From DRPN01 sp964599235 (GTDB lineage Bacteria > Bacteroidota > Bacteroidia > Bacteroidales > VadinHA17): a stretch of 64,000 bases of DNA. Both the position numbers and the translations under genes were made by a program. The stretch covers positions 1 through 64,000 of the forward strand of contig CAZRDX010000009.1 in NCBI GenBank assembly GCA_964599235.1. Direction: 5' to 3'. How positions within the stretch are numbered: the first letter of the stretch is position 1; each line of letters starts with the position of its first letter. This document shows positions 8,786-15,500 of this stretch, one piece after another. The notes beneath the pieces are model-generated. The model was not told the origin of the DNA, ran no database searches, and worked only from the letters and a program-made list of their open reading frames with translations.

Positions 8786-9532
8786 ATGACACGCATCGGC
8801 ATCATCGGCGGATCGGGACTGGAGGATCCTTCCCTTTTCACCCGCCGGGAGGAGAAGGTGGTCACCACCCCCTGGGGTGCTCCTTCCTCCCCTCTGAGCT
8901 TCGGGACGATCGGCGGCACGGAGGTGGTGTTGCTCTCGCGCCACGGCCGTCAACACACCATCCCTCCCTCACAGGTGAACTACCGTGCCAACATACGGGC
9001 GCTGAAGGATGCGGGCTGCACCCACCTGCTGGTCACCACCGCCTGCGGCAGCCTGCGCGAGGAGATACAACGGGGCGACCTGGTGGTGCCCGACCAGTTC
9101 ATCGACTTCACCCGGCAGCGGCACAACACCTTCTATGAGTCGTTCGCTCCGGGGGAGCTGAAACACACCCCCATGGCCGATCCTTTCGACGCCGCTCTGC
9201 GGGAGAGGCTCATCGCTGCCGCCCGCCGGCTGCGACTGCGTTGCCATCCCCGCGGCACGGTCATCACCATCGAGGGACCCCGTTTCTCTACCCGAGCCGA
9301 GTCGAAGATGTTCCGCCTCTGGGGTGCCGACATCATCAACATGACCCTCGCCACCGAGGCCGCCCTGGCCAAGGAGGCCGGCATCCCCTACGCGGCCGTG
9401 GCCATGAGCACCGACTACGACAGCTGGCGCCGGGACGAAGAACCCGTCACCTGGGAAGAGGTGCTCAGGGTCTTCCGCAACAACGTCCATCACGTGACGG
9501 AACTCCTCCGGGAAGTGATAAGGAGCTTCTAG
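8786..9532 (+). CDS. mtnP: S-methyl-5'-thioadenosine phosphorylase (MtnP)
   Basis: This enzyme phosphorolyses methylthioadenosine to adenine and methylthioribose-1-phosphate, the substrate of the neighbouring MtnA. It is a PNP/MTAP-family protein of 248 residues: IGIIGGSGLEDP phosphate-binding loop at the start, LLSRHGRQHTIPPSQVNYRANI, TTACGSL, a GPRFSTRAESKMFR segment, and NMTLATEAALAKEAGIPYAAVAMSTDYD, the purine-site region. The NMT plus STDYD pattern favours MTA over inosine/guanosine substrates, though dual specificity cannot be excluded. A purine-rich GAGAAGAGAG ribosome-binding stretch precedes ATG 8786. The stop is followed by the first copy of a local repeat. Confidence 0.92.
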   Translation: MTRIGIIGGSGLEDPSLFTRREEKVVTTPWGAPSSPLSFGTIGGTEVVLLSRHGRQHTIPPSQVNYRANIRALKDAGCTHLLVTTACGSLREEIQRGDLVVPDQFIDFTRQRHNTFYESFAPGELKHTPMADPFDAALRERLIAAARRLRLRCHPRGTVITIEGPRFSTRAESKMFRLWGADIINMTLATEAALAKEAGIPYAAVAMSTDYDSWRRDEEPVTWEEVLRVFRNNVHHVTELLREVIRSF

Positions 9533-9577
9533 GACCGGCAAAAAAGGAAATCCCTCAAAAAAGTACACTTCGTGCCT

Positions 9578-9680
9578 GTCCGCCGTAAAACCCATGCCGG
9601 CCCCTTCAAACAAACCAATGATGTAACGTGTAAATCTTTAAATGCAGCCTATCTCAAATACTGAAAACAAAGGCAAACGG
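9578..9680. repeat. Local ~100-bp repeat, copy 1
   Basis: It starts GTCCGCCGTAAAACCCATGC and ends in ACTGAAAACAAAGGC. The segment with GCCGGCCCCTTCAAAC and CAATGATGTAA is shared with copies at 10094 and 10209. Its right terminal repeat is degenerate (GGCAAAC instead of GGCGGAC). Confidence 0.8.
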
Positions 9681-9691
9681 GAACATGAGCC

Positions 9692-9964
9692 TCATAACAG
9701 ATGACGTTTCATGAAAGCCTTGCCGGAACCGGATTTCAGATATTTTTCAAATGCATAGGCACGGTCCTTGTCCGAAAAGGCAACATAATTCACTACTTTC
9801 ACAGGCAGATGCCCACGTGTGGATGTCACTTTCCCGCTTTGATGAGCCTTCAGTCTCCCTTCCAGATCATGCGTACATCCTGTATAAACATATCCATCTT
9901 CCCCCGAGAGGATATATACGTACCACCACCTTTCCCGTTCCGAAACCTGACCAGTCCCTGACAT
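9692..9964 (-). CDS. GIY-YIG domain nuclease (UPF0213/YhbQ-like)
   Basis: This 90-residue protein is almost entirely one GIY-YIG fold: WWYVYILSGEDGYVYTGCT supplies the YVYIL and YTG strands, RLKAHQSG the helix with the catalytic arginine region, and the C-terminal YAFEKYLKSGSGKAF the conserved glutamate helix. Members cleave DNA or are of unknown function; there is no extra DNA-binding domain. It sits alone between local repeat copies (9578-9680, and 10094-10305), and the tRNA at 10311 lies just beyond. That placement suggests it may have travelled with, or act on, the repeats; this is inference. ATG 9964 gives a short N-terminal tail before the first strand. Confidence 0.85.
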   Translation of the reverse strand: MSGTGQVSERERWWYVYILSGEDGYVYTGCTHDLEGRLKAHQSGKVTSTRGHLPVKVVNYVAFSDKDRAYAFEKYLKSGSGKAFMKRHLL

Positions 9965-10093
9965 CTCTCCCGAATTTTCAGTGAAACCCAGGATCCTGCT
10001 CCGGTTTCAAGCTTTCAGATCATAAAATCACCGGATAAAACACAATTACACCATAAATGTTCAAAAGTGAACTTCAGTGGGTTACCCACTATA

Positions 10094-10190
10094 GTCCGCC
10101 GTAAAACCCACGCCGGCACCTTCACAACAATGATGTAACAGATAAATCCCTTATTCATCCTTTCGCCTTAACCGGAAAATACAGACGAAA
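10094..10190. repeat. Local ~100-bp repeat, copy 2
   Basis: It begins GTCCGCCGTAAAACCCACGC right after a GTGGG-TTA-CCCAC hairpin (near 10077-10090). Its right end runs into a second GTGGGC-TT-GCCCAC hairpin (10191-10204) that precedes copy 3. It is the most diverged of the three copies. Confidence 0.75.
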
Positions 10191-10208
10191 GTGGGCTTGC
10201 CCACCGTA

Positions 10209-10305
10209 GTCCGCCGTAAACCCATGCCGGCCCCTTCAAACCAATGATGTAAAATGGATAAATCCTTAATGTATCCTTACCCAAATGCCGAAAACAAAGG
10301 CGGAC
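10209..10305. repeat. Local ~100-bp repeat, copy 3, with terminal inverted repeats
   Basis: This 97-bp copy is bounded by GTCCGCC on the left and GGCGGAC on the right, a perfect 7-bp terminal inverted repeat. Its right end is 5 bp from the 3' end of the adjacent tRNA gene. The structure is MITE- or REP-like. No transposase lies nearby other than the small GIY-YIG gene. Confidence 0.8.
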
Positions 10306-10310
10306 GGAGG

Positions 10311-10384
10311 TGGGCCCAGCAGGGCTCGAACCTGCGACTCCCTGATTATGAGTCAGGTGCTCTGACCAACTGAGCTATGGGCCC
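10311..10384 (-). tRNA. tRNA with CAT anticodon (elongator Met, or Ile2 with lysidine)
   Basis: The minus strand folds as a cloverleaf. The acceptor stem is GGGCCCA/TGGGCCC, the D-arm carries AGCTCAGTTGGTCAGAGC, the anticodon stem is CCTGA/TCAGG with loop CTCATAA, and the T-arm is GCAGG-TTCGAGC-CCTGC. The CAT anticodon is shared by elongator tRNA-Met and tRNA-Ile2, and the choice cannot be made by eye. CCA is not encoded (ACCT follows the acceptor). It is 74 nt long, and a local repeat ends 5 bp from its 3' end. Confidence 0.95.
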
Positions 10385-10569
10385 TGTTTATTGTTCCTTC
10401 TCTTTCTCTTTCCTCATGGCCCTGTCCTGACTATGTCAGGTGTTCTGATCCCGGTTTTTCCGGCACCAACAGAGCCATGGCTCATGGGGACGACAAAGTT
10501 ATGCATTGTCACACAAAATATCAAATCCCTGCCGGACAACCATCCGCTATTTTCATTACCTTCGTCTGT

Positions 10570-11940
10570 ATGGTACGCATCCGTCTCCTTTCCGGTCTGC
10601 TTCTTCTGTTGCTGACGGTCTCCTGTCACCGGCAGGAAAAGAAAAAAGCTGTTCCCGACCTGTGGCAGGCTCCTGCTGCCCGGGTCTTAACGGCCGACAC
10701 CACCATTCGTCATCCGCTGCGTGGTGACACCTCGCTCTCCGTGATGGTCTATCTCCCTCCGGCCTGTCGTCCTGACACGCTTCTGCCGTTGCTTCTTTTC
10801 TTCGACCCGCACGGTTCCGGCACGTTGCCTCTGGAGCATTACCGTTCCCTGGCGCGTCGTTACGGGTACATCCTGGCCGGATCCAACAGCACCCGCAACG
10901 GCATGGACGGCAAGAGCATCGAGCGTGTGTTGCGGCTGACGCGGGAGGATCTCCTCGATCTTTTCCCTGTGGACAGCCGGCGTTTCTATGCTGCGGGGTT
11001 CTCCGGCGGGGCGCGTGTGGCAGCGCTGATGGCGCTCACCGACCCCACGGTACGGGGTGTGGCCGCCTGCGGTGGCGGTCTCCCCGCCACCGGCAACCTG
11101 CCCCCCGTGAGGTTCGATCTGATCAGCTTCGCCGGGGAGGAAGACTTCAACCTGCCCGAGCTCCTCCAGCTGGATGCCTCCCTCGCCGGCCAGCCCTGCC
11201 GTCACACCTTCATCCTCTTCCCGGGCAGGCACGAATGGCCTCCCGCCGGCGTCTTCGACGACGCCTTCGTATGGTTCGACCTCAACGCGATGAAGGATTC
11301 CCTCCTCCCCCGCAACGAGGAAGAGATCGACACCTTCGTCGCGGAAAAGACCCGTCGTCTCCGCCGGGCTGCCGGTCCTTTGGAGAAAGAGCGTCTGCTG
11401 CAGCAGCTCATCGCTTTCCTCGAAGGTCTGCGCGACACCGCTCCCTATGAGAAGTCTCTGAAAGAGCTGCGTCGCAGCCGCGCCTTCCGGCAGGCACAGG
11501 AGGATTTCAATTCTCTTCTGCTGGAGGAAAAAGGCATGGAACAATACTACATGAAACATTTCGGCGACAGGTCATTCTCCTGGTGGAGGGCCGAGATGGA
11601 CAAGCTGGACCGGCAGGCTGCCCGCAGCGACGGGGAGCGGCGAGCCTCCCTGCTGCGGGTGAAGCATTTCCTCAGCCTGGTGGCTTACATGCAGACCGAG
11701 CGGGCGCTGAAGGAGCATCGCGCCGAGGCGGGGGATCACCTGGCCCTCTATCGCCTGCTCGACCCCGAAAACCCCGATGTATGGTTCTTCGAGGCCGTTA
11801 TGAAAGCCCGTGAGGGCGACACGGCGGCAGCACGTCAGGCCCTGGAGAAAGCCCGTGAGCTGGGTCTCAGCGACGCCGGCCGATGGCGCGACTGGCCTGT
11901 CCTCGCAGCCATGAGGAACGTCCGGCAGGCCGCCAAATAA
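10570..11940 (+). CDS. Lipoprotein alpha/beta-hydrolase (esterase-like) with C-terminal helical region
   Basis: A secreted lipoprotein of 456 residues starting MVRIRLLSGLLLLLLTVSC, with Cys19 as the lipidated residue. An open frame continues upstream to 10477 but is passed over because the signal peptide starts here. The middle has an alpha/beta-hydrolase fold: LLPLLLFFDPHGSG, YGYILAGSNSTRNG, a nucleophile elbow GFSGGA (serine) in YAAGFSGGARVAALMA, and a late GRHEW that could supply the catalytic histidine. This matches esterase D/PHB-depolymerase-like lipoproteins. The last ~200 residues are charged and helical, ending in a TPR-like segment (ENPDVWFFEAVMKAREGDT). It probably acts on an ester substrate in the periplasm or at the cell surface. 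It stands alone between two tRNAs and its stop overlaps the terminator region of the tRNA-Val. Confidence 0.72.
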   Translation: MVRIRLLSGLLLLLLTVSCHRQEKKKAVPDLWQAPAARVLTADTTIRHPLRGDTSLSVMVYLPPACRPDTLLPLLLFFDPHGSGTLPLEHYRSLARRYGYILAGSNSTRNGMDGKSIERVLRLTREDLLDLFPVDSRRFYAAGFSGGARVAALMALTDPTVRGVAACGGGLPATGNLPPVRFDLISFAGEEDFNLPELLQLDASLAGQPCRHTFILFPGRHEWPPAGVFDDAFVWFDLNAMKDSLLPRNEEEIDTFVAEKTRRLRRAAGPLEKERLLQQLIAFLEGLRDTAPYEKSLKELRRSRAFRQAQEDFNSLLLEEKGMEQYYMKHFGDRSFSWWRAEMDKLDRQAARSDGERRASLLRVKHFLSLVAYMQTERALKEHRAEAGDHLALYRLLDPENPDVWFFEAVMKAREGDTAAARQALEKARELGLSDAGRWRDWPVLAAMRNVRQAAK

Positions 11941-11962
11941 AAAAGGCCGGCTTCTGCCGGCC
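11936..11962 (-). terminator. Intrinsic terminator downstream of tRNA-Val
   Basis: GGCCGGC-TTCT-GCCGGCC (11945-11962) forms a 7-bp GC stem. On the minus strand it is followed by a T-run (the A-run at 11936-11944). It lies 12 bp past the 3' end of the tRNA and overlaps the stop of the convergent hydrolase gene. Confidence 0.85.
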
Positions 11963-11974
11963 CCGCTCCTGACG

Positions 11975-12049
11975 TGGGATATACTGGATTCGAACCAGTG
12001 ACCTCATGCCTGTCAAGCATGCGCTCTAAACCAACTGAGCTAATACCCC
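11975..12049 (-). tRNA. tRNA-Val (GAC)
   Basis: The minus strand gives acceptor GGGGTAT/ATATCCC (one G-T pair), D-arm AGCTCAGTTGGTTTAGAGC, anticodon arm CATGC-TTGACAG-GCATG with anticodon GAC, a short variable loop and T-arm CTGG-TTCGAAT-CCAG. GAC reads valine codons GUC/GUU. Length is 75 nt including the discriminator A, and CCA is not encoded. TATCTTTG on the minus strand (12062-12069) is a good promoter just upstream. Confidence 0.93.
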
Positions 12050-12061
12050 GTTTTGGAAGTG

Positions 12062-12069
12062 CAAAGATA
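12062..12069 (-). promoter_or_regulatory. -7 promoter element for tRNA-Val
   Basis: The minus strand reads TATCTTTG, an exact TAnnTTTG motif, 13 bp before the mature tRNA 5' end. A partial TTGC lies about 21 bp further upstream. It sits between the pepT stop and the tRNA, so the tRNA has its own start. Confidence 0.6.
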
Positions 12070-12095
12070 AGAAATTTTCTTTTTCACCCTGCAAC

Positions 12096-13331
12096 TCATC
12101 CTGTCCTTTTTCCGGCCTTCTCCGTGATGCGGACGATCACCTCTACCGCCTTTTCCATGGAGGGGACGGGGATGAACTCGAACCTTCCGTGAAAGTTATG
12201 TCCGCCTGTGAAAAGGTTGGGAGTGGGGAGGCCCATGTAGGAGAGGCGGGCGCCGTCGGTGCCGCCGCGGATAGGTTTGACCACGGGGGTCACGCCACAT
12301 TCCCGCATCGCCTCCTCGGCCAGGTCGACCACATACCGCACCGGCTCGATCTTCTCCCGCATGTTGTAGTACTGGTCTTTCAGCCCGAGACGCACCGCCC
12401 CCCTGCCATATCTGATCCGCAGCAGGGCTGCCGCCTCTCTCATCAGCTTCTTCCTCGCCTCGAAACGGCGGCGGTCGTGGTCACGCACCAGGTAACGCAT
12501 CACCGTTCGTTCGACGTCGCCATGGATGTCGATAAGGTGGAAGAACCCCTCGTAGCCTTCGGTATATTCGGGGCGTTCGGCCGGCGGCAGCAGGGCATTG
12601 TATTCCATGGCCACCTGCATGGCGTTGATCATCTTCCCCTTGGCGGTGCCGGGGTGGACGTTGCGTCCGCGGAAGGTGAGGGTGGCCAGGGCGGCGTTGA
12701 AGTTCTCGTACTCCAGCTCGCCCAGGGCGCCGCCGTCGACGGTGTAGGCAAAGTCGGCACCGAAGCGCTGCACGTCGAAATGGTCGGCACCGCGGCCTAT
12801 CTCCTCGTCGGGGGTGAAGGCCACCTTCACCGTGCCGTGCCGCACGGCGGGATGCTCCTGCAGCCAGGCCAGGGCCGTCATGATCTCGGCCACCCCTGCT
12901 TTGTCGTCGGCACCCAGGAGGGTGGTGCCGTCGGTGGTGATGAGGTCCTGTCCGCGGTACCTCAGCAGCTCGGGAAACTCCTGCGGCGAGAGCACATACC
13001 TGCCCTCCCTGTCGAGCCGTATCTCCCCGCCGTCGTAGTTACGATGGATGCGGGGCTGCACGTTCGCCCCTCTCATGTCGGGGCTGGTGTCCATGTGGGC
13101 GATCCATCCCACCACCAGCCCCTTTCCGCCGTTGTTGGCCGGCAGAGTGGCCGTCACATAGCCGTGCTCATCCACCGCCGCATCCTTCAGCCCCAGCTCG
13201 CGCAACTCGCCGGCCAGCATGCGCGCCAGCACCAGCTGACCCTCCGTGCTCGGCACCGACGAAGAACGCTCGTCCGACTGCGTGTCGACTTTCACATATC
13301 GTAGAAAACGGTCCACAACACTCTCTTTCAT
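12096..13331 (-). CDS. pepT: Peptidase T (tripeptide aminopeptidase)
   Basis: PepT releases N-terminal residues from tripeptides in the cytoplasm. It is an M20-family metallopeptidase with two zinc ions. Visible landmarks are WIAHMDTSPD (first zinc histidine and aspartate), TLLGADDKAG (bridging aspartate), FTPDEEIGRG (catalytic glutamate pair), YTVDGG (zinc aspartate), and LFTGGHNFHGRFEF with the last zinc histidine. The length of 411 residues fits the ~408-residue family. The ATG at 13331 overlaps the stop of the upstream lipoprotein gene as ATGA, implying translational coupling. An earlier in-frame codon at 13403 lies inside that gene and is rejected. It is the last gene of the minus-strand lgt operon. 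Confidence 0.95.
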   Translation of the reverse strand: MKESVVDRFLRYVKVDTQSDERSSSVPSTEGQLVLARMLAGELRELGLKDAAVDEHGYVTATLPANNGGKGLVVGWIAHMDTSPDMRGANVQPRIHRNYDGGEIRLDREGRYVLSPQEFPELLRYRGQDLITTDGTTLLGADDKAGVAEIMTALAWLQEHPAVRHGTVKVAFTPDEEIGRGADHFDVQRFGADFAYTVDGGALGELEYENFNAALATLTFRGRNVHPGTAKGKMINAMQVAMEYNALLPPAERPEYTEGYEGFFHLIDIHGDVERTVMRYLVRDHDRRRFEARKKLMREAAALLRIRYGRGAVRLGLKDQYYNMREKIEPVRYVVDLAEEAMRECGVTPVVKPIRGGTDGARLSYMGLPTPNLFTGGHNFHGRFEFIPVPSMEKAVEVIVRITEKAGKRTG

Positions 13332-14377
13332 CGTCTGACTCCTTTCTTTTTCGGGAAGAACATCACACCTGCAAAGATAAGCACCAGAACGGCTACAACC
13401 CATGCCCAGGGATTGGGTTCACGCGAAGCTGCGAACATGTCGAAGTCTTCCGGCAGGAAACGCGTCGGCAGCACATGCCACACCGGCCTGCCGTCCTCCA
13501 CGACGTCGGCATTGGTGTCGAACATCTTGCCAGGCAATACCACCCGGTTCTCATAGTCCGCCATGAAAAAAGTTTTTTCCTCCAGCTCCCTGAACTCCCT
13601 GAAATACACGGGATAACGATGTAGCAGGGTCAACGGGTCCAGGCCGAAGCCGGCCAGGAAAAAGGAGGGAAGCTCATCGTTTCCGGGGAGGTCAAAGAAC
13701 GTGCGGCAGTAGATGGTACGCAGAGTGTCCCGCATCTCTTCCAGCCGTTCCGGGGTAAACCGATCTGTGGGCCTGTCTTTTGCCAGCCGCATCATTCCTT
13801 TCCACCAGCGTTCGAAATACCTGCTTCCCATCCATTCGGTAAAATGACTTTGAGCGGTCCTGCTGAAAGCCCGGATGAGGGTGCTGTCCTTCCCTTCCAG
13901 ACGGGGAGGAAGCCACTCGCCGTCGCTCTGCAGATAACGCAGCTCCTCCGGCGAGACGAATTCCTGCAGCTCCTTCCCGTCGAAAACAGCATACACCGTC
14001 TCCTGGTAATAATAGAAGGTATAGAACCACATGAACTTTTTCTCGAACGAAACTTCCCTTTTCACCCCTTTCATCAGACCCGTTGCATGGCGATAAGCAT
14101 CGTTCAGCTCTTTCACGCTGAGATAGTTCTTCGTGGCGACGACCCGGTAACGCGAAGTGTCAGCGGTATCACGCCTCACCTCCACCTGCCAGGTGGAATC
14201 CAAAGGTGTGGCCAGCCCGGAAGGAGAAAAGTCTTTCCTGTCGGTCACGAACTCCAGCACCTGCTTCAGCGATCCGTCGGGACGGAAAAAGGTGGTCACC
14301 GTCTCCTCTTCGATACATGACGGCAGAAAGAGGGTCAGCCCCGCGATCAGGGTCAGGGTCTTCATGCCAGCTCTCAT
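13328..14377 (-). CDS. Hypothetical lipoprotein with C-terminal membrane anchor
   Basis: I do not recognise the family. The protein has 349 residues with a lipobox-type signal peptide (MRAGMKTLTLIAGLTLFLPSC, Cys21). It has a hydrophilic, aromatic-rich body (KKFMWFYTFYYYQETVYAVF near 120; EWMGSRYFERWWKGMM near 190) and one hydrophobic helix near the end (WAWVVAVLVLIFAGVMFF) followed by a basic tail PKKKGVRR. A lipidated N-terminus plus a C-terminal helix would tether it at both ends. Its stop overlaps the pepT start, and its start overlaps the stop of a possible 39-codon ORF, so it belongs to the lgt-pepT operon. An internal ATG four codons in is also possible. Confidence 0.75.
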   Translation of the reverse strand: MRAGMKTLTLIAGLTLFLPSCIEEETVTTFFRPDGSLKQVLEFVTDRKDFSPSGLATPLDSTWQVEVRRDTADTSRYRVVATKNYLSVKELNDAYRHATGLMKGVKREVSFEKKFMWFYTFYYYQETVYAVFDGKELQEFVSPEELRYLQSDGEWLPPRLEGKDSTLIRAFSRTAQSHFTEWMGSRYFERWWKGMMRLAKDRPTDRFTPERLEEMRDTLRTIYCRTFFDLPGNDELPSFFLAGFGLDPLTLLHRYPVYFREFRELEEKTFFMADYENRVVLPGKMFDTNADVVEDGRPVWHVLPTRFLPEDFDMFAASREPNPWAWVVAVLVLIFAGVMFFPKKKGVRR

Positions 14378-14493
14378 GATCTATCCGGTTTCAGTTGATG
14401 ATCAGGGATCGTTCGTGGCCGCCGGATCTCCCGCCACAGCTCACTTGCAAACCACTTTTTCCCTTCTTCAAATCCATATCTTGTTGCCGTCAT
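14374..14493 (-). CDS. Possible small protein of 39 residues between lgt and the lipoprotein gene
   Basis: Reading right to left, an open frame starts at ATG 14493 and ends at TGA 14374-14376. It overlaps the start of the lipoprotein gene as ATGA, the same coupling seen elsewhere in this operon. The product begins MTATRYGFEEGKKWFASELW, then a basic arginine/proline-rich tail ending KPDRS. Purine-rich GAGGGGG lies 5-6 nt before the ATG. In-frame GTG codons at 14499 and 14523 could give slightly longer versions. A CACCCCC/GGGGGTG hairpin (14497-14523) covers the ribosome-binding region. No function is proposed, and chance openness in GC-rich DNA cannot be excluded. Confidence 0.4.
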   Translation of the reverse strand: MTATRYGFEEGKKWFASELWREIRRPRTIPDHQLKPDRS

Positions 14494-14570
14494 CGTCACC
14501 CCCTCGTTCCCGCGGGGGTGCACCGTGGCGATCTCCCCGGCCGTGTTCCCCGGCGCCGGTCGTCCGCGCC

Positions 14571-15371
14571 CTACCGGCTGTCACTCTTCTCCTTTTTCCG
14601 TACCCGCACCAGCAGCCCTATCCCTGCCAGGATGAAAGGAATGCTGAGGATCTGGCCCATGTCGAGCGGCAGGGCCTGTTCAAAGGCTTCCTGCGGCTCC
14701 TTGATGAACTCGATGAAGAAACGGGCGGTGAAGATGAGGATCAGGAAAAGGGCAAAGAGCAGCCCTTCCGGCACCTTGCCGTCCCTTTTGTAATAGAGGT
14801 GACGCAGGTAGAAGAAGATCAGCAGGTAAGAGAGCGCCTCGTAGATCTGCGTGGGATGTTTGGGGACGGTCTCGTGGTTGCGTTCGAAGACGAACCCCCA
14901 CGGCAGGGAGGTCGGCACCCCGTAGATCTCCGAGTTCATCAGGTTGCCCATGCGGATGAAGAACCCCGCCAGGGCCACGACCACCACCACCCTGTCAAGG
15001 GTCCAGAGGAAAGAGTAACCGGTCTTCTTCTTGAACAGCCACAGCGCCAGCAGGATGCCGATGGCTGCCCCGTGGCTGGCCAGCCCTCCGTGCCAGATCT
15101 TGATGATCTCACCGGGATGGGCACAGAAATAGGAAGGTTCATAAAAACAGACATGCCCCAGCCGGGCACCCACCACTGTGCCCACCGCCACATAGATCGT
15201 CAGCCTGTCCAGCACCTCCAACGAAACACCCTCCTTCCGGAACATCTTCGTCAGGATCATGTAGCCAAAGAGAAAGCCGCTGGCAAACAGCAAACCATAC
15301 CATCTGACCGCGAAATTGCCTATCCGGAAGATCTCGGGATTGACATCCCAGTGCACCACCGCTGTGATCAT
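14571..15371 (-). CDS. lgt: Prolipoprotein diacylglyceryl transferase (Lgt)
   Basis: Lgt transfers diacylglycerol from phosphatidylglycerol to the lipobox cysteine of prolipoproteins in the inner membrane. The 266-residue protein has about seven membrane helices and the family signatures: RWYGLLFASGFLFGY, IWHGGLASHGAAIG, and FFIRMGNLMNSEIYG, which corresponds to the Lgt signature GRxGNF(x)NxE, followed by HPTQIYEAL. The C-terminus is basic (VRKKEKSDSR). ATG 15371 follows a TAAGTTTG promoter on the same strand. It is the first gene of a minus-strand group with a small ORF, a lipoprotein and pepT, and is divergent from another lipoprotein gene. Confidence 0.95.
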   Translation of the reverse strand: MITAVVHWDVNPEIFRIGNFAVRWYGLLFASGFLFGYMILTKMFRKEGVSLEVLDRLTIYVAVGTVVGARLGHVCFYEPSYFCAHPGEIIKIWHGGLASHGAAIGILLALWLFKKKTGYSFLWTLDRVVVVVALAGFFIRMGNLMNSEIYGVPTSLPWGFVFERNHETVPKHPTQIYEALSYLLIFFYLRHLYYKRDGKVPEGLLFALFLILIFTARFFIEFIKEPQEAFEQALPLDMGQILSIPFILAGIGLLVRVRKKEKSDSR

Positions 15372-15387
15372 GATCTGAAATTTTTTT

Positions 15388-15395
15388 CAAACTTA
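15388..15395 (-). promoter_or_regulatory. -7 promoter element for lgt
   Basis: The minus strand reads TAAGTTTG, matching TAnnTTTG, 16 bp before the lgt ATG. The divergent 129-bp gap also carries TATCTTTC (15483-15490, plus strand), a near match just before the Ig-like lipoprotein gene. Confidence 0.5.
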
Positions 15396-15500
15396 CACAA
15401 ATTTTTCTTGTGCACTCCCCCTCCTTACGGTCATTGCGGGGAAGAAAGATGGTACAATACACCCTGAATCTTTGTAAGTTTGTATCTTTCGGGGTCGCTT

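Noticed and set aside
10414..10629. A 71-codon minus-strand ORF ending GIRTPDIV-like
   Set aside because: GIRTPD-type strings are typical false translations of tRNA or tRNA-relic sequence, which is present here. It also overlaps the start of the hydrolase gene.
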